Part shown: piece by piece, positions 1-7,878 of the stretch
Layout: each line of letters opens with the position of its first letter
Position numbering within the stretch: the first letter of the stretch is position 1
Translations under genes and position numbers: made by a program
Assembly: GCF_014648195.1 (NCBI RefSeq)
Contig: NZ_BMQQ01000024.1
Coordinates: forward strand, 64,455-112,947
Source of the DNA: Streptomyces purpureus
GTDB lineage: Bacteria; Actinomycetota; Actinomycetes; Streptomycetales; Streptomycetaceae
Length of the DNA stretch: 48,493 nucleotides
Direction of reading: 5' to 3'
The notes under the pieces: generated by a model
What the model saw: the letters and a program-made list of their open reading frames with translations, nothing else
Database searches by the model: none
What the model was told of the DNA's origin: nothing

Positions 1-11
1 CGCTGCCCCCC

Positions 12-30
12 CCGCCGCGCCGGACGGCGG
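12..30 (-). terminator. possible hairpin downstream of map
   Basis: A 6-bp inverted repeat (CCGCCG at 12-17, CGGCGG at 25-30) lies just beyond the stop codon of the minus-strand aminopeptidase gene. It could terminate that transcript. There is no T-tract and such repeats are common at this GC content, so support is weak. Confidence 0.25.
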
Positions 31-44
31 TCGGGCGCGCGCTC

Positions 45-812
45 CTAGAGCGACGTCAGGATCCGGGGGCCGTCGTCGGTGATTGCCACCGTGTGTTCCG
101 TGTGGGCCGCGCGGCTGGCGTCGAGGGTGCGGACCGTCCAGCCGTCGCGGCCGGTGTAGTGGTCGTCGCCGCCGCCCGCGATCAGCATCGGCTCGATCGC
201 GAGCACCATGCCGTGGCGCAGCACCATGCCCCGGCCCGGGCGGCCCTCGTTGGGGACGCCCGGGTCCTCGTGCATGGTGCGGCCCACGCCGTGGCCGCCG
301 AAGCCGTCCGGGATGCCGTAGCCCGCGCCGCGGCAGACCCGGCCGACGGCGTGGGCGATGTCGCCGATCCGGTTGCCGACGACCGCCGCGGCGATCCCCG
401 CCGCCAGCGCGGCCTCGGCGGTCTCGATCAGCCGGGTGTCCTGTGGGCGGGCCCGGCCCACCGTGAAGCTGACCGCCGCGTCACCGACCCAGCCCTTCAG
501 CACGGCGCCGCAGTCGATGCTGACCAGATCGCCGTCGCGCAGCGGCTCGTCGCCCGGGATGCCATGCACGATCGCGTCGTTGACGGAGACGCAGACCGTG
601 GCAGGGAACGGCACCGGCGCCCACTGCGGGCGGTAGCCGAGGAAGGGCGATTCCGCGCCCGCGGCGGACAGCACCTCGCGCGCCGCCGTGTCCAGGGCAC
701 GCGGGGTGACCCCGGGCGCCGCGGCCTTCCGTGCCGCCTCCAGCGCCTGGGCGACGACCCGGCCGGCGGCCCGCATCAACTCCAGGGACTCATTCGTTTT
801 GATCTCCACCAT
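45..812 (-). CDS. map: type I methionine aminopeptidase
   Basis: Cytoplasmic metalloprotease that removes the initiator methionine from nascent proteins. The 255-residue product has the pita-bread family length and all five expected metal ligands: D100 (in SIDCGA), D111 (WVGDAA), H174 (GGHGVG), E207 (AIEPM) and E239 (HTEHT), plus the conserved H83 in VHGIPG. It is a short MetAP1 without an N-terminal zinc-finger extension. The ATG at 812 is preceded by a perfect TATAAT ending 7 bases upstream and has no Shine-Dalgarno, so the mRNA is probably leaderless. It is divergent from a small XRE regulator only 24 bp away. Streptomyces genomes usually carry more than one map; this copy sits outside the ribosomal-protein operon and next to a regulator, so it is likely an accessory paralogue. 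Confidence 0.95.
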   Translation of the reverse strand: MVEIKTNESLELMRAAGRVVAQALEAARKAAAPGVTPRALDTAAREVLSAAGAESPFLGYRPQWAPVPFPATVCVSVNDAIVHGIPGDEPLRDGDLVSIDCGAVLKGWVGDAAVSFTVGRARPQDTRLIETAEAALAAGIAAAVVGNRIGDIAHAVGRVCRGAGYGIPDGFGGHGVGRTMHEDPGVPNEGRPGRGMVLRHGMVLAIEPMLIAGGGDDHYTGRDGWTVRTLDASRAAHTEHTVAITDDGPRILTSL

Positions 813-819
813 GCCAATT

Positions 820-825
820 ATTATA
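820..825 (-). promoter_or_regulatory. -10 box of map (leaderless)
   Basis: Perfect TATAAT on the minus strand at 825-820, seven bases before the map ATG. A weak -35-like TGTCCA lies 17 bp further upstream (848-843). The geometry predicts transcription starting at or next to the A of the start codon. Confidence 0.6.
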
Positions 826-832
826 CCGGTAT
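823..832. promoter_or_regulatory. palindromic operator candidate
   Basis: ATACCGGTAT is a perfect 10-bp palindrome in the 24-bp gap between two divergent start codons. It overlaps the map -10 box and abuts a TAGAAT (833-838) usable as -10 by the regulator gene. It is a plausible autoregulatory site for the XRE protein; this is an inference from position. Confidence 0.4.
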
Positions 833-836
833 TAGA

Positions 837-1097
837 ATGGTGGACATGGTTCGTACTCCCCTCACCCCCGAAGAGCGCGAACGCGGCGAGCGCCTCGGCG
901 CCCTGCTGCGCGAGGCGCGCGGCGCCCGCAGCATGGTCGAGGTCGCCGCGGCCGCCGGGCTGTCCGCCGAGACGCTGCGCAAGATCGAGACGGGCCGGGC
1001 CCCGACCCCCGCCTTCTTCACCGTCGCGGCACTGGCGGGGGTCCTCAGCCTGTCCATGGACGAGCTGGTCGTACGGGCGTCACTCCAGCCCGTCTAG
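837..1097 (+). CDS. small XRE-family transcriptional regulator
   Basis: An 86-residue protein that is almost entirely a helix-turn-helix domain of the Cro/C1 type. The HTH runs from GERLGALLREARG through VEVAAAAGLSAETLRKIETG to the helix ending SMDELV. The motif LSAETLRKIE is the typical recognition-helix region. There is no ligand-binding or sensor domain. Start is uncertain: ATG at 837 or ATG at 846; the latter lies 7 bases after TAGAAT and would be leaderless, while neither has a good Shine-Dalgarno. It is divergent from map and probably controls map, itself, or both through the shared palindrome. Confidence 0.85.
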   Translation: MVDMVRTPLTPEERERGERLGALLREARGARSMVEVAAAAGLSAETLRKIETGRAPTPAFFTVAALAGVLSLSMDELVVRASLQPV

Positions 1098-1451
1098 ACG
1101 GAGACGGCCAGCTGCACCCGGCTGTTGCCGGGGGCGCTCGAGCTCGTCGAGGGGCGCGAGCGCGAGATCGGCGCGCCCGATCCTCCCCGGCCCGTCGAGG
1201 ACCGTCCCGACCGCCGTCCGGTACCCACCGGTGCGCGCCGCGTCCGCGCTCAGGTCCAGCGGCGGCACCACCATCAGCCAGTCCAGCTCAGGCCCCGCAG
1301 TGGACAGCAGCGCGAACTCGTTTACGTACCCCTGGGCGAACGCCCGCCACGCCCCGGGGAGTTCGGGCGCGTCCATCAGCCGCACCCCCGGTGCCGTCTC
1401 CGGCGTGGTCGCGATGCCCAGCGTCACCAGCCGCCGTACGCCCGCTCGCAC
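1080..1451 (-). pseudogene. C-terminal remnant of an NAD(P)-binding SDR-like oxidoreductase
   Basis: The 123-residue frame resembles the C-terminal half of NAD(P)H-binding atypical SDR proteins: GVRRLVTLG, then PGVRLMDAPELP, LDWLMVVPPLDL, RTGGYRTAV and a final ADLALAPLDELERPR block. A complete member is about 210 residues and starts with a glycine-rich Rossmann motif; that half is missing, and the DNA upstream of the GTG at 1451 is the promoter region of the divergent gene at 1543. Without the nucleotide-binding half it should not be catalytically active. Its 3' end overlaps the XRE gene by 18 bp convergently. It could still be translated, so 'pseudogene' is a judgement. Confidence 0.55.
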
Positions 1452-1530
1452 CAGCCCCTCGGTCCTGCGCCCGGGCCCGCGAGCACGTCACCGACGCGAA
1501 CGGGCGCGCGAGGCGTACGGAGCCGGTGAG

Positions 1531-1536
1531 TAGGCT
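1531..1536 (+). promoter_or_regulatory. -10 box of leaderless PPOX gene
   Basis: TAGGCT six bases upstream of the ATG at 1543. No convincing -35 hexamer is seen at the expected distance. Confidence 0.45.
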
Positions 1537-1542
1537 CCGGCC

Positions 1543-1923
1543 ATGAGGACCGAGGAGCTGCGGCGCCGCCGCTATGTCAGTCTCACCACCTACCGCAAGA
1601 ACGGCACGCCCGTCGCCACCCCGGTGTGGTTCGCGCTGGACGGCGAGGAACTGGTCGTCTGGACCCGCTCCGACTCCTGGAAGGTCAAGCGTCTGCGGAA
1701 CGACCCGCGGGTCGTGGTCACCCCCTGCGACGCGCGCGGCCGCATCGCGCCCGGGGCGCCGAGCGCGGAGGGCACCGCCAGGCTGATGGCGGCCTCGGAG
1801 ATGCGGGCCCTGCGCAGGCTGCTGCTGCGTAAGTACACCTGGCAGTTCTGGCTCGTCGACATCCCCGCGACGATCGCCCGCGGCGGCAAGCGGCCTCACA
1901 CCGGCATCGCCGTGACGTTCTGA
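1543..1923 (+). CDS. PPOX-class putative F420-dependent enzyme
   Basis: A 126-residue split-barrel flavin/deazaflavin-binding protein of the pyridoxamine-phosphate-oxidase-like superfamily, resembling the Rv2061-type PPOX F420 family. Visible features are the N-terminal RRRYVSLTTYRKNGTPVATPVWF strand pair, the VVWTRSDSWKVKRLRNDPRVVV block that forms the cofactor pocket, and the terminal GIAVTF strand. Substrate cannot be deduced. TAGGCT at 1531-1536 lies six bases before the ATG with no Shine-Dalgarno, a typical leaderless Streptomyces arrangement. It appears monocistronic. Confidence 0.85.
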   Translation: MRTEELRRRRYVSLTTYRKNGTPVATPVWFALDGEELVVWTRSDSWKVKRLRNDPRVVVTPCDARGRIAPGAPSAEGTARLMAASEMRALRRLLLRKYTWQFWLVDIPATIARGGKRPHTGIAVTF

Positions 1924-2052
1924 CACCGCGCCGCGCCCGAAAACTCCCCGTAGCCGTGGCGTAACACGCCTGCGGTCCAATGCCTGCGTCGGGGGACGGC
2001 TTGAGACGGCGTGGGGCGGCTTCGGCGAGGCGGGCGGGCAGGCGTGGTCAGG

Positions 2053-3555
2053 ATGACGGAACATCAACTCCCGGTGGAAATCGAGGAGTTCAGTCGGACG
2101 CTACGGGAGCTGGCGGGCCTGCTCGACCCGGCGAGCGGCTGGTACGGCGTGTTCGCCGCACGCGATCCGCAGGGCCTGCGGGCCTGCTTCGACGGCATCG
2201 AGATCCTGCCGTGGGACGTGGTCGAGGCACTGCTCCAGGACCTCGCGGGGCTGCGCGCCGAGGGCGAAGTGGCCGCCTTGCGGGTACGGGCGCGGGCACT
2301 GCACGCCGAGGCCGCCGCAGTCCACGACCGGCGCCCCGGCGGCCGTGCGGCGCTGGGGGAGCGGCTCGCACTGATGGAGGGCGAGCGGGACCGGGCCGCG
2401 CGCCGCGCCGGGGAGCTGGCCGCCCTGCTCGCCGCGGCCGTTCCCGACGCCGATAAGACGGGCCTCACCCACGACCTCGCCTGGGCCCACGACGACCAGG
2501 CCCGCGCCACCGCCCGCGTCGCCGAACTCCGTTCCCGCCTGACGGCCCTGGACCGCGAGCCGGGCGAGCCGGGGGTGGGTGGGCCCACCGGCCTGGGATC
2601 GGCCGCCGGGCATGGAGCGCGGAATCCGGCCGGCCAGGACCCGTCGGGGGTGGATTGGCACACGGACCTGGGCCCGGCCGCCGGGCCGGAAGCGGGACCG
2701 GCCGGACAGAGCCTGCCGGGGGTGCGTGAGCCCACCGGCCTGGGACCGGCCGCCGAGCCCGTAGCGCCGAATCCGGCCGGCCAGGATCCGGACGAAGGCC
2801 CCCAGCCGGGCGTCCAGGGGCGCCCCCGGTGGGTCCGCAGCCGTCTCGCCGCGCCTCGCCGCCCCCGGGGCGCCCGGTACGCCGGGATCGAGGAGGCCGA
2901 GGCGCCCGGCACAGGGCACGGGGTGGCGGCGGTACCGGTCGGCGGGGGCGCGCCGCGCGGGGCGCGGTTCGGCGGCGCCGAGGAGGCGCGGCCCGAGCCG
3001 GTGGTGCCCGAGCGCCCCTCGCCGGAGGACCGCGAGGCCGCCGCCCGTACCGTCGACGCGCTGCGGCGGCTACGGGCCGAAGGGCGCGGCGGAGAAGCGC
3101 ACGCCCTGCTGTGCGAGGCCGCCGCCCGGCCGCCCGGCACTCTGGGACCGCTCGCGGAGGAGCTGCACCGCGCGGGGCTCGGCGCCGACTGGGCCACCCT
3201 GCTGTGGGAGGCGTCCTCGCTCCCGCCGGAGCGGTTCGCCGCGGCCGCCGGAGTGCTCGCGGACGCCGGACGGGCCGAGGACTGCGGGCAGTTGCTGCGC
3301 CAGGGGATCTCCCGGGCCCCCGACGAGATCGGCGCGGCCGCCCTCGCCCTGGACACCGGCGGCCATTCCCGTGAAGCCCGCCTCCTGCTCACCGCGGTCG
3401 TCCAGGCGCGGTCCGCCGAGGACGCCGCGCGGCTCGCCGCCGCCGATCCGCACCGGCTCGTACCGCAACTGCTCGACGCCGCCCGCGCGGTGTCCCCGGC
3501 ACGGGAACGCGACCTCGTCCACGCCCTGCGCGCCAGAGGCCTGGTCGGCGACTGA
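2053..3555 (+). CDS. unrecognised helical protein with internal degenerate repeat
   Basis: About 500 residues, no family recognised. The N-terminal ~170 residues are Ala/Arg/Glu-rich and look alpha-helical or coiled-coil (for example ERDRAARRAGELAALLAA). A Pro/Gly-rich middle contains three imperfect copies of a GLGxAAG...NPAGQDP unit; DNA copies starting CCCACCGGCCTGGGA lie at 2584 and 2731. The C-terminal ~180 residues form repeated short helices resembling a solenoid (ALRRLRAEGRGGEAHALLCEAA, then VLADAGRAEDCGQLLRQGI). There is no signal peptide or membrane segment. ATG 2053 was chosen because the N-terminal helix begins there; GTG 2044 and an earlier in-frame start are possible. Function unknown. 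Confidence 0.75.
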   Translation: MTEHQLPVEIEEFSRTLRELAGLLDPASGWYGVFAARDPQGLRACFDGIEILPWDVVEALLQDLAGLRAEGEVAALRVRARALHAEAAAVHDRRPGGRAALGERLALMEGERDRAARRAGELAALLAAAVPDADKTGLTHDLAWAHDDQARATARVAELRSRLTALDREPGEPGVGGPTGLGSAAGHGARNPAGQDPSGVDWHTDLGPAAGPEAGPAGQSLPGVREPTGLGPAAEPVAPNPAGQDPDEGPQPGVQGRPRWVRSRLAAPRRPRGARYAGIEEAEAPGTGHGVAAVPVGGGAPRGARFGGAEEARPEPVVPERPSPEDREAAARTVDALRRLRAEGRGGEAHALLCEAAARPPGTLGPLAEELHRAGLGADWATLLWEASSLPPERFAAAAGVLADAGRAEDCGQLLRQGISRAPDEIGAAALALDTGGHSREARLLLTAVVQARSAEDAARLAAADPHRLVPQLLDAARAVSPARERDLVHALRARGLVGD

Positions 3556-3674
3556 CATGCCCGTACGTGTCGGTGTGTGTCCGATGTGGACCACTCGGGT
3601 ATGAAACATGATCGACTGCGCTGGTTCCCGGCGGCGGTCTTGCTCCGGGGTGTGACGGGGCTTACGTTCTCCTC

Positions 3675-3700
3675 CTACGCACCCGCGTCTACGTGCGTAG
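3675..3700. promoter_or_regulatory. inverted repeat upstream of the pyrimidine/hydantoin operon
   Basis: A perfect 8-bp inverted repeat, CTACGCAC (3675-3682) and GTGCGTAG (3693-3700), separated by 10 bp. It lies 34 bp before the first gene of the catabolic operon. Size and spacing fit a dimeric repressor site. No regulator gene is adjacent. Confidence 0.45.
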
Positions 3701-3733
3701 AGGCTCATCGACGCCGCGCCGAAGGAGCAGCTC

Positions 3734-4576
3734 ATGGCCAACGTCGTACGCGCCGCCCTCGTCCAGGCGACCTGGACCGGCGACACCGAATCCATGATCG
3801 CCAAACATGAGGACCACGCCCGCGAGGCTGCCCGGCGGGGCGCCAAGGTCATCGGTTTCCAAGAGGTCTTCAACGCCCCGTACTTCTGCCAGGTCCAGGA
3901 GCCGGAGCACTACCGCTGGGCCGAGCCCGTCCCGGACGGTCCGACCGTGACCCGGATGCGAGAGCTCGCCCGGGAGACCGGCATGGTGATCGTCGTCCCC
4001 GTCTTCGAGATCGAGGGCGCGGGCTTCTACTACAACACCGCCGCCGTCATCGACGCCGACGGCACGTACCTCGGCAAGTACCGCAAGCACCACATCCCCC
4101 AGGTCAAGGGGTTCTGGGAGAAGTACTACTTCAGGCCCGGCAACGCCGGCTGGCCCGTCTTCGAGACAGCCGTCGGCAAGGTCGGCGTCTACATCTGCTA
4201 CGACCGGCACTTCCCCGAAGGGTGGCGCCAACTCGGCCTCGGCGGAGCGCAGTTGGTGTACAACCCGTCGGCCACCTCGCGCGGCCTGTCCGCACACCTC
4301 TGGCAGCTGGAGCAGCCCGCCGCCGCCGTCGCCAACGAGTACTTCATCGCCGCCATCAACCGCGTCGGCCAGGAGGAGTACGGCGACAACGACTTCTACG
4401 GCACCTCGTACTTCGTCGACCCGCGCGGCCAGATGGTGGGGGACGTCGCCTCCGACAAGGAGGAGGAACTCGTCGTCCGCGACCTGGACTTCGACCTCAT
4501 CGAAGAGGTCCGGCAGCAGTGGGCCTTCTACCGCGACCGACGGCCCGACGCCTACGACGGGCTGGTGCAGCCGTGA
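3734..4576 (+). CDS. nitrilase-superfamily beta-ureidopropionase / N-carbamoyl amide hydrolase
   Basis: A 280-residue CN-hydrolase. The Glu-Lys-Cys triad is readable as E44 (GFQEVF), K118 (YRKHHIPQ) and C155 (VYICYDRHFPE). The YICYDRHFPEGWR and YNPSATS segments are typical of the beta-ureidopropionase branch, which hydrolyses N-carbamoyl-beta-alanine (third step of reductive pyrimidine catabolism), or N-carbamoyl amino acids after hydantoin opening. A Shine-Dalgarno AAGGAG lies before ATG 3734. The stop overlaps the GTG of the aminotransferase (GTGA), so the two are translationally coupled. Together with the downstream dihydropyrimidinase this supports uracil/thymine or hydantoin use; exact substrate is not shown. 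Confidence 0.9.
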   Translation: MANVVRAALVQATWTGDTESMIAKHEDHAREAARRGAKVIGFQEVFNAPYFCQVQEPEHYRWAEPVPDGPTVTRMRELARETGMVIVVPVFEIEGAGFYYNTAAVIDADGTYLGKYRKHHIPQVKGFWEKYYFRPGNAGWPVFETAVGKVGVYICYDRHFPEGWRQLGLGGAQLVYNPSATSRGLSAHLWQLEQPAAAVANEYFIAAINRVGQEEYGDNDFYGTSYFVDPRGQMVGDVASDKEEELVVRDLDFDLIEEVRQQWAFYRDRRPDAYDGLVQP

Positions 4577-5853
4577 GCAGCCTCTTCGAGCGCCACCGCG
4601 CCGTCGCCCCCGACTGGCTCGCCCTCTACTACCGCCACCCCATCGAGATCACCCATGGCGAGGGCCGGCACGTCTGGGATGCCGACGGCAAGAAGTACCT
4701 CGACTTCTTCGGTGGCATCCTCACCACCATGACCGCCCACGCCCTGCCGGAGGTCACCAAGGCCGTCTCCGAGCAGGCCGGGCGGATCATCCACTCCTCC
4801 ACGCTCTACCTCAACCGCCCCATGGTCGAGCTCGCCGAACGCGTCGCCGCCCTCTCCGGCATCCCCGACGCCCGGGTCTTCTTCACCACCTCCGGCACCG
4901 AGGCCAACGACACCGCCCTGCTCCTGGCCACCGCCTACCGCCGCTCCAACCAGATCCTGGCGATGCGCAACAGCTACCACGGCCGCTCCTTCTCCACCGT
5001 CGGCATCACCGGCAACCGTGCCTGGTCCCCGACCAGTCTGTCCCCGCTCCAGACGCTCTACGTCCACGGCGGGGTGCGCACCCGCGGCCCCTACGCGCAG
5101 TACTCCGACGAGCGCTTCATCGACGCCTGCGTCGCCGATCTGGAGGACCTGATCGGCCACACCCGCGACATCGCCGCGCTGATCGCCGAACCCGTCCAGG
5201 GCGTCGGCGGCTTCACCTCACCGCCCGACGGGCTCTACGCGGCCTTCCGCGAAGTCCTCGACCGGCACGGCATCCTGTGGATCGCCGACGAGGTGCAGAC
5301 CGGCTGGGGCCGTACCGGCGACCACTTCTGGGGCTGGCAGGCGCACGCCGAGAACGGCCCGCCCGACATCCTCACCTTCGCCAAGGGCATCGCCAACGGC
5401 ATGTCCGTCGGCGGCGTCGTGGCCCGCGCCGAGATCATGAACTGCCTGGACGCGAACTCGATCTCCACCTTCGGCGGCTCCCCGGTCACCATGGCGGCCG
5501 GTCTCGCCAACCTCACGTACCTCCTGGACCATGACCTCCAGGGCAACGCCCGCCGCGTCGGCGGCCTGCTCATGGAGCGGCTGCGCGCCATCACCGCGGG
5601 TGTGGACGGTGTACGGGAGGTACGCGGCCGGGGCCTGATGATCGGCGTCGAGCTGACCCGGCCGGGCACCGACGTGCCCGACCCCGACGCGGCCGCCGCG
5701 GTCCTGGAGGCCGCCCGCGAAGGCGGGCTCCTCATCGGCAAGGGCGGCGGACACCACACCACCGCCCTGCGCATCGCCCCGCCCCTGACCCTCACCGTCG
5801 CCGAGGCGGAGGAGGGCGCCGCGATCCTCGAAGAGGCCCTGCGCGCCGTGTAG
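4573..5853 (+). CDS. class III PLP-dependent aminotransferase (beta-alanine / omega-amino acid type)
   Basis: 426 residues from the GTG that overlaps the preceding stop. It has the class III layout: FFTTSGTEANDTALL for phosphate binding, the IADEVQTGWGRTG segment with D239 contacting the pyridine nitrogen, and the Schiff-base lysine K271 in TFAKGIANG. Placed between a ureidopropionase and a dihydropyrimidinase, it most likely transaminates beta-alanine or beta-aminoisobutyrate to the semialdehyde. It belongs to the alanine-glyoxylate-aminotransferase-2-like group. Codon style is C-ending, like the nitrilase gene and unlike the second hydantoinase copy. Confidence 0.9.
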   Translation: MSSLFERHRAVAPDWLALYYRHPIEITHGEGRHVWDADGKKYLDFFGGILTTMTAHALPEVTKAVSEQAGRIIHSSTLYLNRPMVELAERVAALSGIPDARVFFTTSGTEANDTALLLATAYRRSNQILAMRNSYHGRSFSTVGITGNRAWSPTSLSPLQTLYVHGGVRTRGPYAQYSDERFIDACVADLEDLIGHTRDIAALIAEPVQGVGGFTSPPDGLYAAFREVLDRHGILWIADEVQTGWGRTGDHFWGWQAHAENGPPDILTFAKGIANGMSVGGVVARAEIMNCLDANSISTFGGSPVTMAAGLANLTYLLDHDLQGNARRVGGLLMERLRAITAGVDGVREVRGRGLMIGVELTRPGTDVPDPDAAAAVLEAAREGGLLIGKGGGHHTTALRIAPPLTLTVAEAEEGAAILEEALRAV

Positions 5854-5878
5854 TCGCCATCCGACAGGGGAGTCACCC

Positions 5879-6445
5879 ATGTCCACCCGTACCCTCATCC
5901 GCGGCGGACTCGTGATCACCGCCGCCGACGAAATCCACGCCGACGGCCCGATCGACGACGGCCGCATCGCCGCGCTCGCCACCCACGGCTCCGACGTGGC
6001 CGAGAGCTGGACGGCCGCGCGGACCATCGACGCCACCGACAAGTACGTCATCCCGGGCGGCGTCGACGCCCACACCCACAGGGAACTGCCCTTCGGCGGC
6101 ACCTACCCCTCCGACACCTTCGAGACCGGCACCATCGCCGCCGCCTGGGGCGGCACCACCACCATCGTCGACTTCGCGGTGCAGAGCGTGGGCCACTCGG
6201 TACGCGAAGGGCTCGACGCCTGGTGCGCGAAGGCGGACGGCAAGTGCCCCGTCGACTACGGCTTCCACGTGATCCTCTCCGACGTCAACGAGTCGTCGCT
6301 CAAGGAGATGGACCTGCTCGTCGAGGAGGGCATCACCTCCTTCAAGGGTTTCGTTCGGTCGCGTGACCGGGGGTGTTCTAGCGGAGTAGGCCGTGAGGCG
6401 CGGCAGGCGCGCGGGAAGCGGCATGAAGGGCGGGCTGGGAAATGA
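5879..6445 (+). pseudogene. truncated dihydropyrimidinase (N-terminal third)
   Basis: 188 residues, of which about 1-156 align throughout with the complete enzyme encoded immediately downstream (TLI.GGLVITAADE, KYVIPGGVDAHTH, LPFGGT, AAWGGTTTIVDFAVQ). Homology stops exactly at GITSFK, the position of the carbamylated metal-bridging lysine (about base 6346). The next 32 residues (GFVRSRDRG...) are unrelated and basic. A functional enzyme needs about 460 residues, so this copy cannot be active. Its stop overlaps the ATG of the intact copy (ATGA at 6442-6445), so translation through it may feed the next gene. It has the C-ending codon style of the two upstream genes, suggesting it is the original operon member. 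Confidence 0.85.
6356..6369. repeat. short inverted repeat at the hydantoinase junction
   Basis: CGGTC/GACCG separated by GCGT, about ten bases beyond the point where homology between the two hydantoinase copies ends. It could be a recombination scar or a regulatory site that arrived with the second copy. Weak on its own. Confidence 0.25.
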
Positions 6446-7833
6446 CTCGGACTCTGATTACCGGTGGTCTTGTGATCACGGCCGCGGACGAGCTGCACGC
6501 GGATGTGCTGATCGAGCATGGTCGGGTGGTGGCGTTGGCGGCGCCGGAGACGCAGGAGTGGACGGCGGACCGGGTGATCGACGCGTCGCAGAAGTATGTG
6601 ATCCCGGGTGGGGTCGATGCGCACACCCACATGGAGCTGCCGTTCGGCGGTACGTTCGCGTCGGACACGTTCGAGACGGGGACGAGGGCTGCGGCGTGGG
6701 GCGGGACGACGACGATCGTCGATTTCGCGGTGCAGGTGAAAGGCGAGTCGCTGCATGCCGGCCTGAATGCCTGGATGGAGAAGGCGGACGGGAACTGTGC
6801 GATCGACTACGCGTTCCACGTGATCATGTCGGACGTGAACGAGACGACGCTGCGGGAGATGCCGAAGCTCATCGAGCATGGCGTTTCCTCGTTCAAATTG
6901 TTTATGGCCTATCCCGGGGTCTTCTTCTCGGACGACGGCCAGATTCTCCGCGCGATGCAGGTGGCCGGCGATGCCGGTGGGCTGATCATGATGCACGCGG
7001 AGAACGGCATCGCGATCGACGTCCTGGTGGAGCAGGCTCTGGCGCGGGGTGAGACCGATCCGCGCTATCACGGGGAGGTTCGCAAGGCGCTGTTGGAGGC
7101 GGAGGCGACGCACCGGGCGATCCAGCTGGCCCGGGTCGCCGGGGCGCCGCTGTATGTCGTCCACGTGTCGGCGCAGGAGGCGGTGGCCGAACTGGCGGCG
7201 GCCCGGGACATGGGGCTGCCGGTCTTCGGCGAGACCTGCCCGCAGTATCTGTTCCTGTCGACGGACAACCTGGCGGAGCCGGACTTCGAGGGCGCCAAGT
7301 ACGTGTGCAGCACGCCCCTGAGGCCGAAGGAGCACCAGGCGGCCCTGTGGCGGGGGCTGCGGACGAACGACCTCCAGGTGGTCTCCACCGACCACTGCCC
7401 GTTTTGCTTCGTCGGCCAGAAGGACCTGGGCCGGGGCGACTTCTCGAAGATCCCCAACGGTCTGCCGGGTGTGGAGAACCGCATGGATCTCCTCCACCAA
7501 GCGGTCGTCGACGGGCACATCAGCCGCCGCCGCTGGATCGAGATCGCCTGCGCGACTCCGGCGAGGATGTTCGGCCTGTATCCGCAGAAGGGCACGATCG
7601 CGCCCGGCGCTGACGCCGATGTGGTGATCTACGACCCGCACGCGACGCAGACGCTGTCCGCGGAGACGCACCACATGAACGTCGACTACTCGGCGTACGA
7701 GGGGAAGACGGTGACCGGCCAGGTAGAGACCGTTCTCTCGCGGGGTGAGGTCGTCATCGACCAGCGCAAGTACGTGGGGCACGCGGGGCGCGGGGTGTTC
7801 GTGCCGCGCGGTCTTTGTCAGTACCTGGGCTGA
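6442..7833 (+). CDS. hydA: dihydropyrimidinase / D-hydantoinase
   Basis: 463 residues, full family length. This binuclear-metal cyclic amidohydrolase opens dihydrouracil or hydantoin rings to N-carbamoyl amino acids, the substrate of the nitrilase at 3734. Readable metal ligands are H61 and H63 (DAHTHMEL), carbamylated K152 (SSFKLFMAY), the histidines in MMHAENG and VVHVSAQEA, and the aspartate in STDHCPF. The first ~270 codons are rich in GCG, CTG, GTG and CGG plus a TTG-TTT pair, unlike the C-ending style of the preceding genes, which suggests a separate origin. Start ATG overlaps the stop of the truncated copy. Confidence 0.93.
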   Translation: MTRTLITGGLVITAADELHADVLIEHGRVVALAAPETQEWTADRVIDASQKYVIPGGVDAHTHMELPFGGTFASDTFETGTRAAAWGGTTTIVDFAVQVKGESLHAGLNAWMEKADGNCAIDYAFHVIMSDVNETTLREMPKLIEHGVSSFKLFMAYPGVFFSDDGQILRAMQVAGDAGGLIMMHAENGIAIDVLVEQALARGETDPRYHGEVRKALLEAEATHRAIQLARVAGAPLYVVHVSAQEAVAELAAARDMGLPVFGETCPQYLFLSTDNLAEPDFEGAKYVCSTPLRPKEHQAALWRGLRTNDLQVVSTDHCPFCFVGQKDLGRGDFSKIPNGLPGVENRMDLLHQAVVDGHISRRRWIEIACATPARMFGLYPQKGTIAPGADADVVIYDPHATQTLSAETHHMNVDYSAYEGKTVTGQVETVLSRGEVVIDQRKYVGHAGRGVFVPRGLCQYLG

Positions 7834-7878
7834 GTAGCCCGGGGTCTCGTCGTACCGACTCGAACTTGGAGGTCCCGC

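Noticed and set aside
1924..2052. Possible short gene or RNA in the gap before 2053, including a GGCGT-AAC-ACGCC hairpin
   Set aside because: No start with Shine-Dalgarno and no coding pattern; the hairpin is only five base pairs.
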